Below, piece by piece: positions 11,167 to 22,341 of a stretch of DNA of 64,000 nt (position 1 is its first letter; each line of letters opens with the position of its first letter). Source of the DNA: Cliona cf. orientalis (lineage: Eukaryota > Porifera > Demospongiae > Clionaida > Clionaidae); contig OZ005689.1 of NCBI GenBank assembly GCA_963930775.1, forward strand, positions 18,313,775 through 18,377,774, in the 5' to 3' direction. The translations under genes and the position numbers were made by a program. The notes beneath the pieces are model-generated. The model was not told the DNA's origin. It made no database searches and worked only from the letters and a program-made list of their open reading frames with translations.

Positions 11167-12693
11167 GGTTCACAACAAGATACATGTACATGTACATGTA
11201 TCTCCCAACTTCACATACATCACCATACGTGTACATTCTCTTAACTGCACTGATGTGAATCACGCACCCGGAAGTTACATTTACACTACGGAGAATTTAT
11301 ACCAAGATGACATGTGCACTAACTATAGATCTAGAGTAACCACAACAATGTAGTTATAGTACTACATATTGTTCACCGAGAGTTCATCAAGATACACGTA
11401 ATTCGAATTCGAAGCAAAGAAGGCAGTGGTGGTCAGCAAATGTCTCCAAAACTTTTGCTCGAACGTCAAATCTACCACTAAAGAACAGACTTCATCTCAA
11501 AATCTCTCGCTTTGCTCCAGGCTCGGTGGCACGTGGCCTGCTGAGCAGGTCTCTTGAAATGCGTAGTGCTTCGCACCATTCGTTCAAGAATGCTTCTCAA
11601 TGGCCACCCTGTTTGTGCAGATGGCACTGCAATTCTGACTAATCGTTGGCCTTCTGAACTTGTAGAAGAATGTAACTTTTATGCCCTCCAGGTTAGGACA
11701 TGGACTACATACGAAAAATGATCATCCGAAAAATATTTTTCGTTGTACATGTATATACATGTAGTATAACTACGTACGCTACTATGGTACGTCGATCACC
11801 CCAGGTGTAGCATATGCATGGCTCTATGGACATATAAATATGAAATACATTGCAGTGTATTGCGCATACCCATGAAATTTGCTATAACCACTGAATCAAG
11901 AAGACAGAGCTCACTGTCAGCTCAACAGTGCAAGGAGTGGCTATAGCCAAGAAGGCGATAGTACATGTGTGGCAGATGTGCTGCTCACAGACAGACTGTA
12001 CAGCTTAACGCAGCTAGGTATTGATCGTTGGGATAGGATAGACACCACATGGAGGAGACTATCGAGAAGGTTTACCTGGAAACTATGACTGTCATGGTTT
12101 GCAGCTGTTCCACCAGACTAAGGAGGGTATTGATTATTGGCATAGAATAGACACTACACGTAGGTGGAGGGGACTATCGGACAGGTACACTGGGAAGCCA
12201 TGACTGTCATACACGTTCTGTTTGGATCCGTGTCAATGGTCTTCACGATCTATGGCTTTTCGAGTCTCATCTACATTGAGTACTCCAGCCCAACAGAGCC
12301 TTTCTCAGCTCAGGCTCCCCCAACCATGCCCTGCATGACACTAGTTATCATTATTGCAATATTGCTCTATGGAGCAACTTAATTTGCTTGATAACAGCCA
12401 AGGCTAAAGAAAAGGCTGAGTGCAATAAATGTCATGCATCCAGAGTGATGATCCCTAGCTACCACATGCTTAGAAAAGTACAGTTCCACTGAGCATACAG
12501 ACACAGCACTTTGACAGCACTTCAGCTACAGACTGTACGTACATGTACCCCCCCCCCCAAAAGTATAATTGTGGTTGCATGTACATGCATACACACACAA
12601 GCACACAAATACACACACACACACACACACACACCGAATGACTACCATACCCCTTGTGCATGTGCCAAGGGATAATGGTCCCAGACCCCCCAA
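11167..12693. other. Non-coding stretch with tandem and simple repeats
   Basis: I see no gene. A tacatgtacatgtacatgta palindromic tract lies at about 11179-11200. There is a two-copy direct repeat at 12015-12211, a poly-C run at 12549-12558 and an (AC)n tract at about 12612-12634. Confidence 0.55.
12015..12211. repeat. Two-copy direct repeat, about 111-bp period
   Basis: The segment from 12015 (ggtattgatcgttgggatag, then gatagacaccaca) recurs from 12126 (ggtattgattattggcatag, then aatagacactacac). Both continue with a ggaggNgactatcg block and a tgactgtcat block. The copies are diverged at roughly one base in six by eye. Confidence 0.65.
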
Positions 12694-13000
12694 GTTTAAA
12701 CGAGCATGTGTTGAATAAATATTCCGTACGTACGCGTTACTTTCGCGAATCGCGATCAATGAGGGCGGAGTATAAAAGGGGGGTGGTCAGGCCGGAAGTT
12801 CTTGCCCATGCACATAAATATGGCGGATGAATTTCAAATTCAAAACTAGTCCAGAATGCCCGCGATTCTCTGTCTTTCGAGGCTACACAACACGCAAGCG
12901 CAACAGGATCGGACACGCTGTTAGCTTAGACACGTGTTTACTCCAGCCACATGCACACAAACCAGAAGTCCTTCAACCGTCCTGTCACGCTGCCGCTAGT

Positions 13001-13773
13001 ATGGCCTCATCAGCTGACAAGAGAGTGATTACAGTAAGATATTCATAGCAGTACTATCATATAACCAAGAACAATAATATAAACATAACACAAAACTACT
13101 AAAACTAGGTGAAAGTAGAATATACACACACTCCTCCTCAAGTTTTTGTATCGCGTGTGAACCGTATGGTCCATGAAAGCCAGCTGCCTGCTTTGACGGT
13201 TCAACTGAGATGGGTACGTCTCGAGGAGGATGAGCCACCATCCACTGACAATGAGACCCAGCAGCAGGGTAGCACAGGTAGCTACATGTACAAACTCAGT
13301 AAAAATATACTCAAATATATGACACTTTAGGTGTTACCTTTCCGAGTCACCCCGAAGGCTATCGGCAGTCAAGCAGTTGTCCGATTCTTCGTGGCAGGAA
13401 TAATTGCCCCAACTGTTTGTGTTCCCCTTGCGTCATTGCGTTTCCCCCTGACTTCCTGCGCGGCGCCTGCAGTCCCCATCCGGCGAATGATGAGAAGCGG
13501 TACAGATTATACAAAGCGTTTTGGAAGTTGCTCAACACTCTCGGCGTCTTCCAGGATGAGGAGTACCTCCTGAGAAAGGAGCGGAGAACTATAAGGGCAG
13601 ACAAGAGGGAAATAATTCCGAAATGTGTCATTACAGTAAGCAAGGATTGCACTGTATCAAATAGGTAATATAATGTTTCTGTCTATAGGAAATCAGAAGA
13701 AGATATCCTAGCCATGATGGCGAATATAAAGATTATATGTCTACTTTCGAAGCTGAAAGTGCACTTGATTAAA
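13001..13773 (+). CDS. Element-encoded Cys-rich protein resembling the P2X7 C-terminal domain
   Basis: A four-exon model reads through without a stop. Exon 1 runs from the ATG at 13001 to a gtaaga donor at 13034. Exon 2 starts after the tag at about 13108 and ends at 13267 or 13277. Exon 3 runs from about 13330 to 13633 (gtaagc donor). Exon 4 runs from 13690 to the TAA at 13771-13773, giving about 200 residues. Exon 3 encodes a cysteine cluster C-x8-C-x2-C-x-C-x2-C (within RGRNNCPNCLCSPC), then KRYRLYKAFWKLL and REIIPKCVIT. Exon 4 continues EIRRRYPSHDGEYKDYM. The last part resembles the intracellular C-terminus of P2X7-type receptors, a domain that occurs without the channel in many invertebrate proteins. 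No membrane segment is seen. It is probably the accessory, DNA- or metal-binding protein of this transposon. The family call is from memory and tentative. Confidence 0.55.
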
Positions 13774-13794
13774 TTTAAGCAAGAGATATAATTA

Positions 13795-13985
13795 TGGTAG
13801 TCACCGGGGAAACTGCTGGGGGAGACACACAATAAGAATATCATAACACTGTAATGGGGGGGGGGACACACAATACGAATAATATTATCATAGCACGGGG
13901 GGGGGGGGGGCAAAATACGAATATCATAATAATATAGCACGGGGGGGGGGGGGGGGGGGGGGAATACGAATATCATAGCACTATC
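13795..13985. repeat. Poly-G minisatellite (G-quadruplex-prone)
   Basis: About four units of roughly 42 bp are each built of a G run followed by an a/c-aatacgaatatcata block and atagcac. The G runs lengthen from left to right: about 11 (13856-13866), 14 (13897-13910), then about 22 (13941-13962). It lies in the 3' gap between the two convergent genes of the 12.7-kb element. On the minus strand this is a C-rich tract. Confidence 0.85.
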
Positions 13986-14177
13986 CTGTGTGGATGAGAT
14001 CAGCAATACTGTCCTGTGGGCAAGGAGGTCGGTATGGACTCAGTGAGAAAGTGAGATCAGTGCACATACATTATAACATAAACCTAAACAGCAACAAAAG
14101 TATATGCAAGTGGAGCCAGTAACACCATATCAGTCAGTGACATAATATTATACATACATGTAGTCTTGTGAAATTGC

Positions 14178-16688
14178 TTAGTCGTCATCCGATTCTGCCT
14201 CGGATAAAAGTGTGCCATCGTCAACTTCTCCATCTAGGTCACCAGTCTCCTCATCTTCAGTCTCCTCATCTTCAATCTCTCTGAAGATAAAAAACAATTT
14301 TCACATATATAAAGTATAGGATGATGTACGATACATACCTGATGTCGGGTTTGTTGTCATCAACATATGCTGTCCACACAAGCTCAACAAACTTGAACGT
14401 CTTCTCCACTAGGACCTTCATAGGTGTACACCTGTCTGGTCGTCGAAGGTCTTTCACCTTGTGTACACTGGTATGAGTGCGATTCACATTCTCATTCTGC
14501 ATAATTTACAACGATATAGATATAAAGATACAAACAGCATAAATCATGCATCTGACCCAGTCCATCACTGCGAGGTTCATTCTCATATTGAACACCCTGG
14601 TGGAAAAGTGAATCCGCTTCGGTAAGTATGTGAGCAGCTGGTGGTTGAAACTCTCCACCCAGTAAGTGTCGCGACACTGTATACATGTAATATAAGCTAA
14701 ATATTGCAAGAGGACTGACTGTGAAAACCATACATACCCGACAGAAGTCATCGGCATAGCGGTACACGTAGGTGTCCTTCAAACCTTTGAGCAGTGCCTG
14801 ACATGCTTGAGGGTTAGTGAGCTCCAGCCTACTGGGAATGTATCCAGGATCATGACATGACGAACTTGGATGGCAGTCAGAGTGGATTCCCTGTAAGTAA
14901 ATATATATACGTGAACAGCTTCCATATTGTATGACGTAGGACGAACGACTGCTAATACCATATAATGGTTGGGTATGTTGAGAATGAGCTTGCGGAGAGC
15001 ATCTGAACATCCACCACAGTTTTTCATGGCCCAGTAGAGATGAATTTTAATACTTCTTCCTGAAAAAGTACACTACATTATCCACATAACTACACAGTAC
15101 ATACAAGTGGCATACGTTTATCCGTAAGCTCAGTAAACCATGTCACATCACGATCTCTTACTCTGCCCTTGGTGATTTTGGCGAGCTCCTTGGCAACATT
15201 CTTGGTTCCTACACACAATGGTGTAGTCGCATCAATTCAAATATAAAGTATACCATCCATTTCGTACCATGCCATGTGTCAAAGGAGTTGAGGAGCTTGA
15301 GATCTTGCTTCACATAGCGTCCAACAGCAAGCTGCATATCATGTGCAATCTCAACGATTTTCAAACCTGGATGGACATACACAAATTTTATACACATACA
15401 CACAACACATTATAGTATACATCACATTGTATATAACCTACCTCGAGCAATGACTTGGGGCACAACTACCTTAGTGCATTCAAGTTCACGAGTTTGGGCC
15501 ACATGATGTTCACTTCGCGAAATGGTAGAAATGCCAACAATCTTCATGGTACTGTATGTACATAGGGTACAATAGAAACAATTAGTATTGTCAATGAAAA
15601 GCATTGTCACCTTCCAGAAAGGCAAGGCACAGTGGTGTGGTAGGCATTAGCAGTTGAGTCATGTCTGGCGTCAGTGATGACCCACTGTGAACATAGAACA
15701 TCACTCATTCGTATACATGTACATGTACGTTTATACAAACCTCTCCCTTTGTTACATAGTCTGGGAGGGTCTCCACCTCTTCCACTGCTTTCTTCATGAA
15801 TTGCTTGGCCAAACGATCCACTATGCCAATGTACCCACGGCGATTGTATACTGAAATGTTATTGAATTCTTGAAATAAACCAATGTATATGCATGACAAT
15901 TACCTTGTCTGATGTAGCCATGTCCAACACTGCCCATGCCTGAAAACTTGGAAAAGTTGATGTACTGAGTAGGCAACACACCAGCGCAAGTGAAACCATG
16001 AACCAACCTACAACACAAACGGTAATATAACCACTCTACTCGACACTAAAATTTACTTCTGATTAGCTAAGTAGAGCCCACTGAGTACTCTTGAACTTGA
16101 CCATGTCCTCTTTTGCCGATGGCAACGGCGGCAAGAGAACAGCACACGCAACACATGACCTTTCTATGGGACAAGAAGATCATGACAAACAGCTTGCTAT
16201 ACTTGACGCTACAATATTGTAACCTGTTTGATAGACTCCACAGCCCATGGCTTTATTGTCAGCCCACAGGGACATGGGGAGGAGAGTCCTTCAACCAGGT
16301 CAGAAAAACAGCACTCTTCGGTCACAAACAATGCTTGGTCTTCCTGGTGCTCATCACTTACATACACTCCTATGTGATGCATACACACTTGAACATAGCT
16401 ATCATATATAGTCTGCACATACTCAGCCTTACCACTGTTTCGTAGAAAGCTCCTTGTTTCCACGCGCTCATTACCCGGGAAATTGTCCTGTGGTCTCGCA
16501 TTCCGTTCTACCGCATCCAACAAGGCGCATAACACACCGTGATTGTCTAGAGTGGGGGCTCCTACGGGTTGTAGGAGCTTGCAAACGGCCTCAAATCGAC
16601 GCTCAAAGGCTTCCTTCTCCTCGTAAGTCGAGAAAGTCGCTTGTAGAGTGAAGCGATGACGCTTTCGGGAGGAATTAGAACTCGACAT
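14178..16688 (-). CDS. Multi-exon DDE-like transposase of an unnamed metazoan family
   Basis: The start is the ATG at 16686-16688 (MSSSNSSRKRHRF) and the stop is the TAA at 14178-14180 after an acidic tail (EDEETGDLDGEVDDG to ESDDD). About a dozen exons with GT-AG borders can be followed. In order they include ECCFSDLVEGLSSPCPCGL, GLVHGFTCAGVLPTQYINFSK, GYIGIVDRLAKQFMKKAV, WVITDARHDSTANAYHTTV, TMKIVGISTISRSEHH, GLKIVEIAHDMQLAVGRYV, LLNSFDTWHGTK, WAMKNCGGCSDALRKLIL, DTYWVESFNHQLLTYLPKR, and MNLAVMDWNENVNRTH. Conserved Asp (ITDARHD), Asp (AHDMQ) and Glu (WVESFNH) are plausible catalytic acids, by analogy with DDE enzymes. I recall similar predicted proteins in fish, lancelets and cnidarians but cannot name the superfamily. 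No stop was seen inside the exons I followed, so this copy may be intact. Confidence 0.6.
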
Positions 16689-16921
16689 AATATCACAGAT
16701 CAGCTTCGAAACAAATAATATGCAAACACGTGCAAAAAGTTCTATTTGGAGCGCTCTTGCTTTTATTCGCGTTTTTGACAGTTGTTAGTGTGTGTCTATG
16801 GGTGTAAAAGTGCGAAAACGGTCACTTGGCAGAAGGCAGCCATTTTGTAAGTTCAAAATTTTAGCGAATGACATTTTTTGGCCTGACCACGCCCCTTTTA
16901 TACGGCGCATGCTCGTTTAAC

Positions 16922-18264
16922 TGTGTGATAATTATTCAATCCTAATCAACATGTAAATGTACTATAGCCTATGCTCCCCCTTCAATAACAACCATGATTG
17001 GATGTTGCACATCGTATTTCCACCACGGCTATTTACTTCCATTGGAACTAGCAGCAACTATTTGAGGGTGGCGATATAAATTTTCCTAGTCTTTGCAGAC
17101 ATGAAGGCAGCGTCTGAGAAAACTACACAATATCCTTGATTCCCTAAAGGATGGAGTGGATTTTTAGCACAAACAGATATTAGGAATAATTGTGGGCCAG
17201 TGTGCCCATTCCCCTATGCCTGACTACCTGCTCTAGTAGAGGAAAGAGCTATCAGCCCTTAGTAGAGGTGATTAACGCTGAAAATACTCAGTAAATATCG
17301 GCAGCGTACCTCTCTCTGGCTCTTTCCAGGCTCAAACTGTTTGTACCGTTCAGCCAAACAGACTGAGCGCTTACTAGCTGATCGATCACACGTACAATAA
17401 GACCACATGTACGCGGTGCGCGCCTCGGCCGGCCATCCTATTGCGCAATGTATGTAATGTGCATTATTATTAATTTTTGCGATTTTTAATTGTGCGATTT
17501 CGCTAAAATTCGCATAATCGCATAACTAAAAATACCGCATAACATACCAATCCTACGGTATATAGCCTATTAACTATATTATAATGGGTGACATGAATGC
17601 ATGTTGTCCACATTTTGGTCAGCATTACATGTTCAGCAAGAGTGAGTGGCACTTGGATCAGCCTCCCCTCTCCCCAACAAAACGATACCCTGATATATAA
17701 TATATACGTACTGTACATCTGTCAACATTAAAATGGATGCATAAAGATAGTGAATAGATGTAATACATGTACATCAGGTCAGAAGTTATAGCACTCACTT
17801 GTTCACAAGGACTCGCAACTAACTCCATTTGCATAATCTGTAAAACACGAATCTGCAGAAACATAAAAGAACCTCCTTAATACACCACGCTAGAGTGCTG
17901 TATAGAACTGCCACTGTGGTACGGACGTTATTGAAAACAAAACCCAATTCAAAACACAAATCTCTGCAGAGGACAAAAAATATCATAATACTACATGTAC
18001 TGTATTGTATATACCTCGAGTTTTATAACAATTTATGATTGTAGGCTCCGTAGACTACAAGTAAAATTGGCTAGTTCAACAGAACATACATGTACATGTG
18101 TATACCGCTACCCATAAGCAGAAGGTACGTGCATAATGCACTCGGGGTGCATGGCACTTTGTCCATTAAAGTGTGCAAAATAAGGAGCACAAGGATCAAA
18201 GAGTTAGCCGGTCCCTCGTTGATTCTACAGGGCTCTGTAATGCACCAAGTACGCATATATACAT
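16922..18264. other. Non-coding stretch
   Basis: I see no supported gene. At about 17465-17567 lies a TE-like remnant with alternating gcgatttttaatt and its complement, ending in taggattggtatgtt read on the minus strand just inside tacggta. This is the style of the mariner-like MITEs seen elsewhere in the window. Confidence 0.45.
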
Positions 18265-18640
18265 GCCGGTACTGACATTTAGCGCTTCGAGTACCGGCAA
18301 ACTAGCCCGCCAAAATTTTTTCGAAAGTGGAAGAAAAAATCCAAAGATCAAGCAGGATTCAAACCCATGAAAACCCCGCTCCACCAGCCCGAGGTCTAGC
18401 CCGCTCTGCCAAACCAGCTCGCCGTTGCCAAATGCCGTTTTTTGCCACCTTTATATACCCTATCACTACAATACTAACCCTTCATCAACAATCATAGCCT
18501 AACCCAAACCCCTCGTCACTAACCGATTACCGAAACCCAACCCCCCGCTACTAGCCTCATAAGCCGTCTAGCGCTCAGTAGTAGTGGCTATTAGTATAGC
18601 CATAGATCCCAGCCCCCTTTCACGCAGACGGAGAGAAGGG
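18265..18640 (-). repeat. tRNA-related repeat, copy 1
   Basis: This copy is homologous to 19105-19470 in the same orientation: gtaccggcaaact, aaatttttcgaaagtg, the tRNA-like part, then tttttgccacc through aacccccgctactagcctca and tagatcccagccccc. The tRNA-like part (about 18352-18423, minus strand) has a B-box-like gggtttgaatcctg and an A-box-like segment (tggtttggcagag) in the right order and spacing. It looks like a SINE or a tRNA pseudogene incorporated into a repeat. It is not a functional tRNA as read, because no acceptor stem is apparent. Confidence 0.5.
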
Positions 18641-18724
18641 GTCTGGCCAAACGTGTATAGGGCCCATGCAATGTACACTGCGCGCCAATCAGATGCACGG
18701 ATCAAGTCACATGACTGCGCAGGC

Positions 18725-19033
18725 TAGCCTCGTACCCAGGCCCTTTGATCGAGGGGGAGGAGAAAGGGCCTGGTACCTATTGCACGCGCATGCGCCAACT
18801 ACCCCAAGAAAACCTGGGGTGCCGCAAACGACTGTACGCTTTTTCGCTCTCCTCTCGCGCCTAGGGTACAAAGCGATGTCATATCGGTGTAGTCTCGTAC
18901 CCTAGGCCGCTGGAGGAGGGTGAAAAAGCGTAAAGTAGTTCGTGGTACCCCAGGTTTTCTTGGGGTAGTTGGCGCATGTGCGTGCAATAGGTACCAGGCC
19001 CTCTTTTCTCCTTCTGGGCCTGGGTACGAGGCT
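18725..19033. mobile_element. Foldback MITE with about 140-bp arms
   Basis: The left arm starts agcctcgtacccaggccc. The right arm ends gggcctgggtacgaggct, its exact complement. The arms remain alignable inward through ggcctggtacctattgcacg, gcgccaactaccccaagaaa and acctgggg. The same end sequence occurs alone near 26702 and 55660, and in diverged form near 26384 and 39795, so this is a dispersed family. Confidence 0.8.
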
Positions 19034-19104
19034 ATGCGCGGGCATGAACAAAATGCACATTAATGATTGTGCGCGTCCGCGTTCGTACGAAATAATATAG
19101 GCTG

Positions 19105-19470
19105 TGTCTACAGTCCCGGCACCGGTACCGGAAATTTTGCGATTCGAGTACCGGCAACTAAGCCAAGAAATTTTTCGAAAGTGAGGAAAAAAAAAACAAA
19201 AAAAACTCGTAGACCAAACAGGATTCGAACCCAGGACTACCGTACCACCGTACCACCAGCCCAAGCCCTGGTCTGCTCAGCCACCCTGCTCGGCTGCTGG
19301 ATGCTGTTTTTTGCCAAATTTATACACCTTGCCACTATAGTACTAACCCTTGTCACCAACCGTAGCCCAAACCCAAATCCCTCGTAACCAACCGATTATC
19401 GGAACCCAAACCCCCGCTACTAGCCTCACTAGCTGTCTTGCACTCAGTCAGTATTATAATATAGCTATAG
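19105..19470 (-). repeat. tRNA-related repeat, copy 2 (Leu/Ser-like promoter boxes)
   Basis: The tRNA-like segment is at about 19209-19287 on the minus strand. It has an A box in gtggctgagcagaccaggg, a long variable-arm-like insert (repeated ggtggtacggta), and a perfect B box gggttcgaatcctg. The long variable region and the TGGCtGAG A box suggest a class II (Leu/Ser) tRNA ancestor. The surrounding 360 bp matches copy 1 at 18265-18640, so this is a repeat family with internal pol III-type boxes and not a free tRNA gene. Confidence 0.55.
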
Positions 19471-19512
19471 ATCCCAGCCCCCAAAGGGGGCTGGGATCTA
19501 TAGCTATATAAT
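19458..19512. repeat. Near-perfect palindrome
   Basis: An arm of about 24 bases (tatagctatagatcccagcc ccc) is followed by an aaa loop and its complement (ggggg ctgggatctatagctata). The same arm sequence appears singly at about 18600 and 19730, so the palindrome probably marks the head-to-head junction of two repeat ends. Confidence 0.85.
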
Positions 19513-19799
19513 ACACTGCCGGTACTCCAAGCACTAAATCTTGGGTACTGGTGCCGGGGCTCGAATAACATAACCCTTGGTGCTTAATGGAATGTCGAAT
19601 CGCGTTTCTTATTCACGCACACCAGAAATACGCGAGGTCATAATAATTTCCTCGGCGACACGGGCCCTATACGTTTGGCCAGATGACCCCTTCTCTCCGC
19701 GTGCGTGGGCATGAGACTACTTCGGGGGCTGGGATCCATAGCTATATAATAGAGTTGCCGGTACTCTAAGCACTAAATCTTGGGTACGGGTGCCGGTAC

Positions 19800-22199
19800 G
19801 GTAGACACAGTGTTCAAAGAAATCTTGTGACTTTTGCGAAGGCTCGCCCGGCCCGCACAGATGATTTTAATCACCATTAGTTTATAGTTTTCTGAGACAT
19901 TTATCCACCCACGTTCTTTACGGTACTTAGCGCATAAACCTCGATCTATATAGCCAGCCACACACACACACACACACTTACTTACCTGATCTGAAGGTTT
20001 GAACTCTGACCTCGTTCACGTGGAAGGACCGAACGATATGCACACGCGCATGCACAGATGGACAGGGGAGGGGCTGGATTATAATACGCATGCGCATTTG
20101 GCAGGGGGTGGGGCTGAAAGCATTACCTTTGACCTTAAATCTGGCGAAAGGCGGGATATGCGAAACAGAGTTAATTAGACTGATTAGAGTGCTAAAAATT
20201 CTCAGAAAAGGGTAAGCAGCTAAATTTGAATTATATCAGCGTTTTTTGGGCCAATTTGCCGTTATATCGACCCACGTAATTTACGGTACCTTAAAATGAA
20301 GTACTTCTGGCAAAGTATGAAGGCCATTCGTAGCTGTGGATTTACTAGCTAGCTGTGTGCGCTGTTTGGTATGAGCTACGTTTGTGAAAAGGTCAGTTTA
20401 CCTTTGTTGTAGAAAGTGTAATTTTGAAGGCTCTGTACTGCGCTGTGCAGGTTGTGATAAGCTTTTATACATTTTAATTTGACACCTTAGGCCATACTAA
20501 TTTTAGTAAGCATACCCCAATCTCTAATCAGGCTTAGCCCTGGTATGCCCTGGCCTGCAGCTGCCTAAGACTGTTGACTGTATAGCTTTTTAACGTGAGT
20601 AAAATTTGATATCACAATGATTATAACGGAGAGGGTATTCTATTATTATAATCATTTCACAGATTGCCAGACACAGTCATTGAAAGATTACATCTATAAG
20701 GCTAGGCAAACTTGATTTAATGTTTCTCATCAGCCAGTTTCAGGATTTAAGAGTGGACAGGTGGTCATTGGTCATCATTAATTTTGCTCTTCGGTAAGAT
20801 GTTAAAGCTATGCGCATACGCAGAACCACTCCCACAGGGCAATAAAGGGGCGTGCCTCACAGTTGAAGGCAATGATGAAAGTTGAAGCAGGTGTCTGAAG
20901 TAGGGCACCGGCACTGATGAGAAACAAGGAATCAACTTTTGCCTGGCCTAATGTTACAGTGTAACACAATGTCATTAATTATTTTTATTCCCCAATCAAG
21001 AGTATAGCTACCGTATAGCTGGAAATTTGGCAGTTTGGTGGCCTGATTTGCAACTGCTAAATTAAAAGCGGCCAATATTTCTTACTCATGTATGGCAGCA
21101 TAATGGGCAATTTATTGGGGATTTAGGTACGTGCACTTCTTGAGGATTTAATTGGAATGTGAAACTTGGTGTAGAATGACGTTAAAATCTTTCATAAATA
21201 TATTATTGTTTTGATAAGGTGCAACAGACGAAGTAAAGTGCCCCATTTTATCCTATCAAGACTGAATATCAGTCATGCACGTGCCTTCTCCACATGGAGA
21301 TCATACCCACATCTACATACAGTAACCTATAAGTGTATACAGTAACCTATAAGTGTAAATAGAAACTGAAGCCACAGATTGAGTCTACTTTTACTGTAGA
21401 GCTCGAAGCAATAATCACAGGCTTTACAGATATCTTTGGACCGCCATTGTCAATGAAGAGCTTCAATGAGCCATGATAATGGTGCTGCCGATCCTTTTGC
21501 TGTCGCTGGGTTGATTTATTTGACAGTGATCCTCGGGAATCAGGGAGGCCAAAGAATTTTACCTTCAGTGGTCGAGTCATCTTATTAACACTGGCTTTTG
21601 ATCGTCTGATCAGCACAGCTATCTAGCTGCATTCATAATAATATCATGGTTCTTATTTTCGTGGCACCCAACCTATCAATAACAAAAACATGAAACTTTG
21701 CACATAATACAGTATTTTGTAAGCAAGGGTATACTAAGTAGGGTGGATGGCGTCCATGAAAGCACCTATAGCTATGCCCTTCAATCCAACTTCTCATAGG
21801 CGTAGGAACAAGTTGAAGGTTGAGGGGGCCATAAATATAATTGTGAAAGAAAATTTTTTACCATACCCACCTTTTGTTCAAACCACGCCCATTTTTGCAC
21901 CCATCAAGGCTGTTTGGATAGGCGGGCAAGATTCTTGGCTGTAGCCTCTTGCCCTGTAAGGACTGTAGCTACAACGATCACCAAATTTTTTTGTACTGCA
22001 TGATTCATTCAGTGTTTCTATAAATGGTGTGGGTCATTTGCAGTTGTATTGAAACCACTCATGTTTCTCATCAAGAGCTGAGTTACCAAATAATGTAATA
22101 TCTCTTGAACAAAATAATTTTGGCGAAGCTCATGCACACAATATCATTAAAGCCTAAAAGGAAACACTATGATGTTAGTTTCATTAGGTACAAACAAGG
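19800..22199. other. Non-coding stretch with MITE fragments
   Basis: I see no recognisable gene. An (AC)n tract lies at 19962-19976. A truncated end of the MITE family at 41577 occurs at 21009 (taccgtatagctggaaattt). A minus-strand open frame at 21347-21616 shows no motif I know. From about 21785 to 21950 lies a repeat (cataggcgtaggaacaag, then caaaccacgcccattttt) that recurs in diverged form at 50690-50830. Confidence 0.45.
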
Positions 22200-22341
22200 T
22201 ACTGTAAAGCGACATTTTATGCGCATGATGCAAATTCGTCAAAACGTGCCTGTTGATAAATTTATGCAATTTTTATTTATGCATTTTAATATTCCGTGTA
22301 TTGTAACAATATGGCGCAACAAAAAATGTCGCTTTACGGTA
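22200..22341. mobile_element. 142-bp mariner-like MITE
   Basis: The ends are tactgtaaagcgacatttt on the left and aaaatgtcgctttacggta on the right, differing at one position. The flanking dinucleotide is TA on both sides, consistent with the TA target duplication of Tc1/mariner-type elements. Confidence 0.75.

Larger units (their letters stand above)
12694..16921. mobile_element. Two-gene DNA transposon with matched TIRs (4.2 kb)
   Basis: The left end reads gtttaaacgagcatg at 12694 and, about 60 bases further in, gtataaaagg then ggggtggtcaggcc (12770-12793). The right end, read on the minus strand, has gttaaacgagcatg directly followed by gtataaaaggggcgtggtca ggcc (16880-16921). The inner 24-bp block differs at one position. 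The left TIR has an extra segment of about 50 bp between the two blocks. No clear target duplication is visible. Between the ends lie a plus-strand gene (13001-13773) and a minus-strand multi-exon gene (14178-16688), tail to tail. Both starts sit just inside the TIRs, so promoters probably lie in or near the TIRs (each TIR contains a tataaaagg TATA-like box). Confidence 0.75.
18575..19750. repeat. Outer inverted repeat pair flanking the cluster
   Basis: The segment at about 18590-18665 (catagatcccagccccc, gagagaaggggtctggccaa, acgtgtatagggccc) recurs inverted at about 19665-19745 (gggccctatacgtttggcca, gaccccttctctccg, gggggctgggatccatag). The arms are about 75-90 bp. They enclose a foldback MITE and repeat copy 2, so the interval may be one larger inverted-repeat element or a rearrangement. 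Confidence 0.6.

Noticed and set aside
12470-12759. Cys/Val-rich minus-strand frames
   Set aside because: They are translations of the (AC)n microsatellite and poly-C run.
13683-14006. Pro-rich minus-strand frame
   Set aside because: It is the translation of the poly-G minisatellite; the apparent proline repeats have no other support.
18352-19287. Functional tRNA genes
   Set aside because: A and B boxes are present, but I could not form a proper acceptor stem, and the segments lie inside a longer repeated unit.
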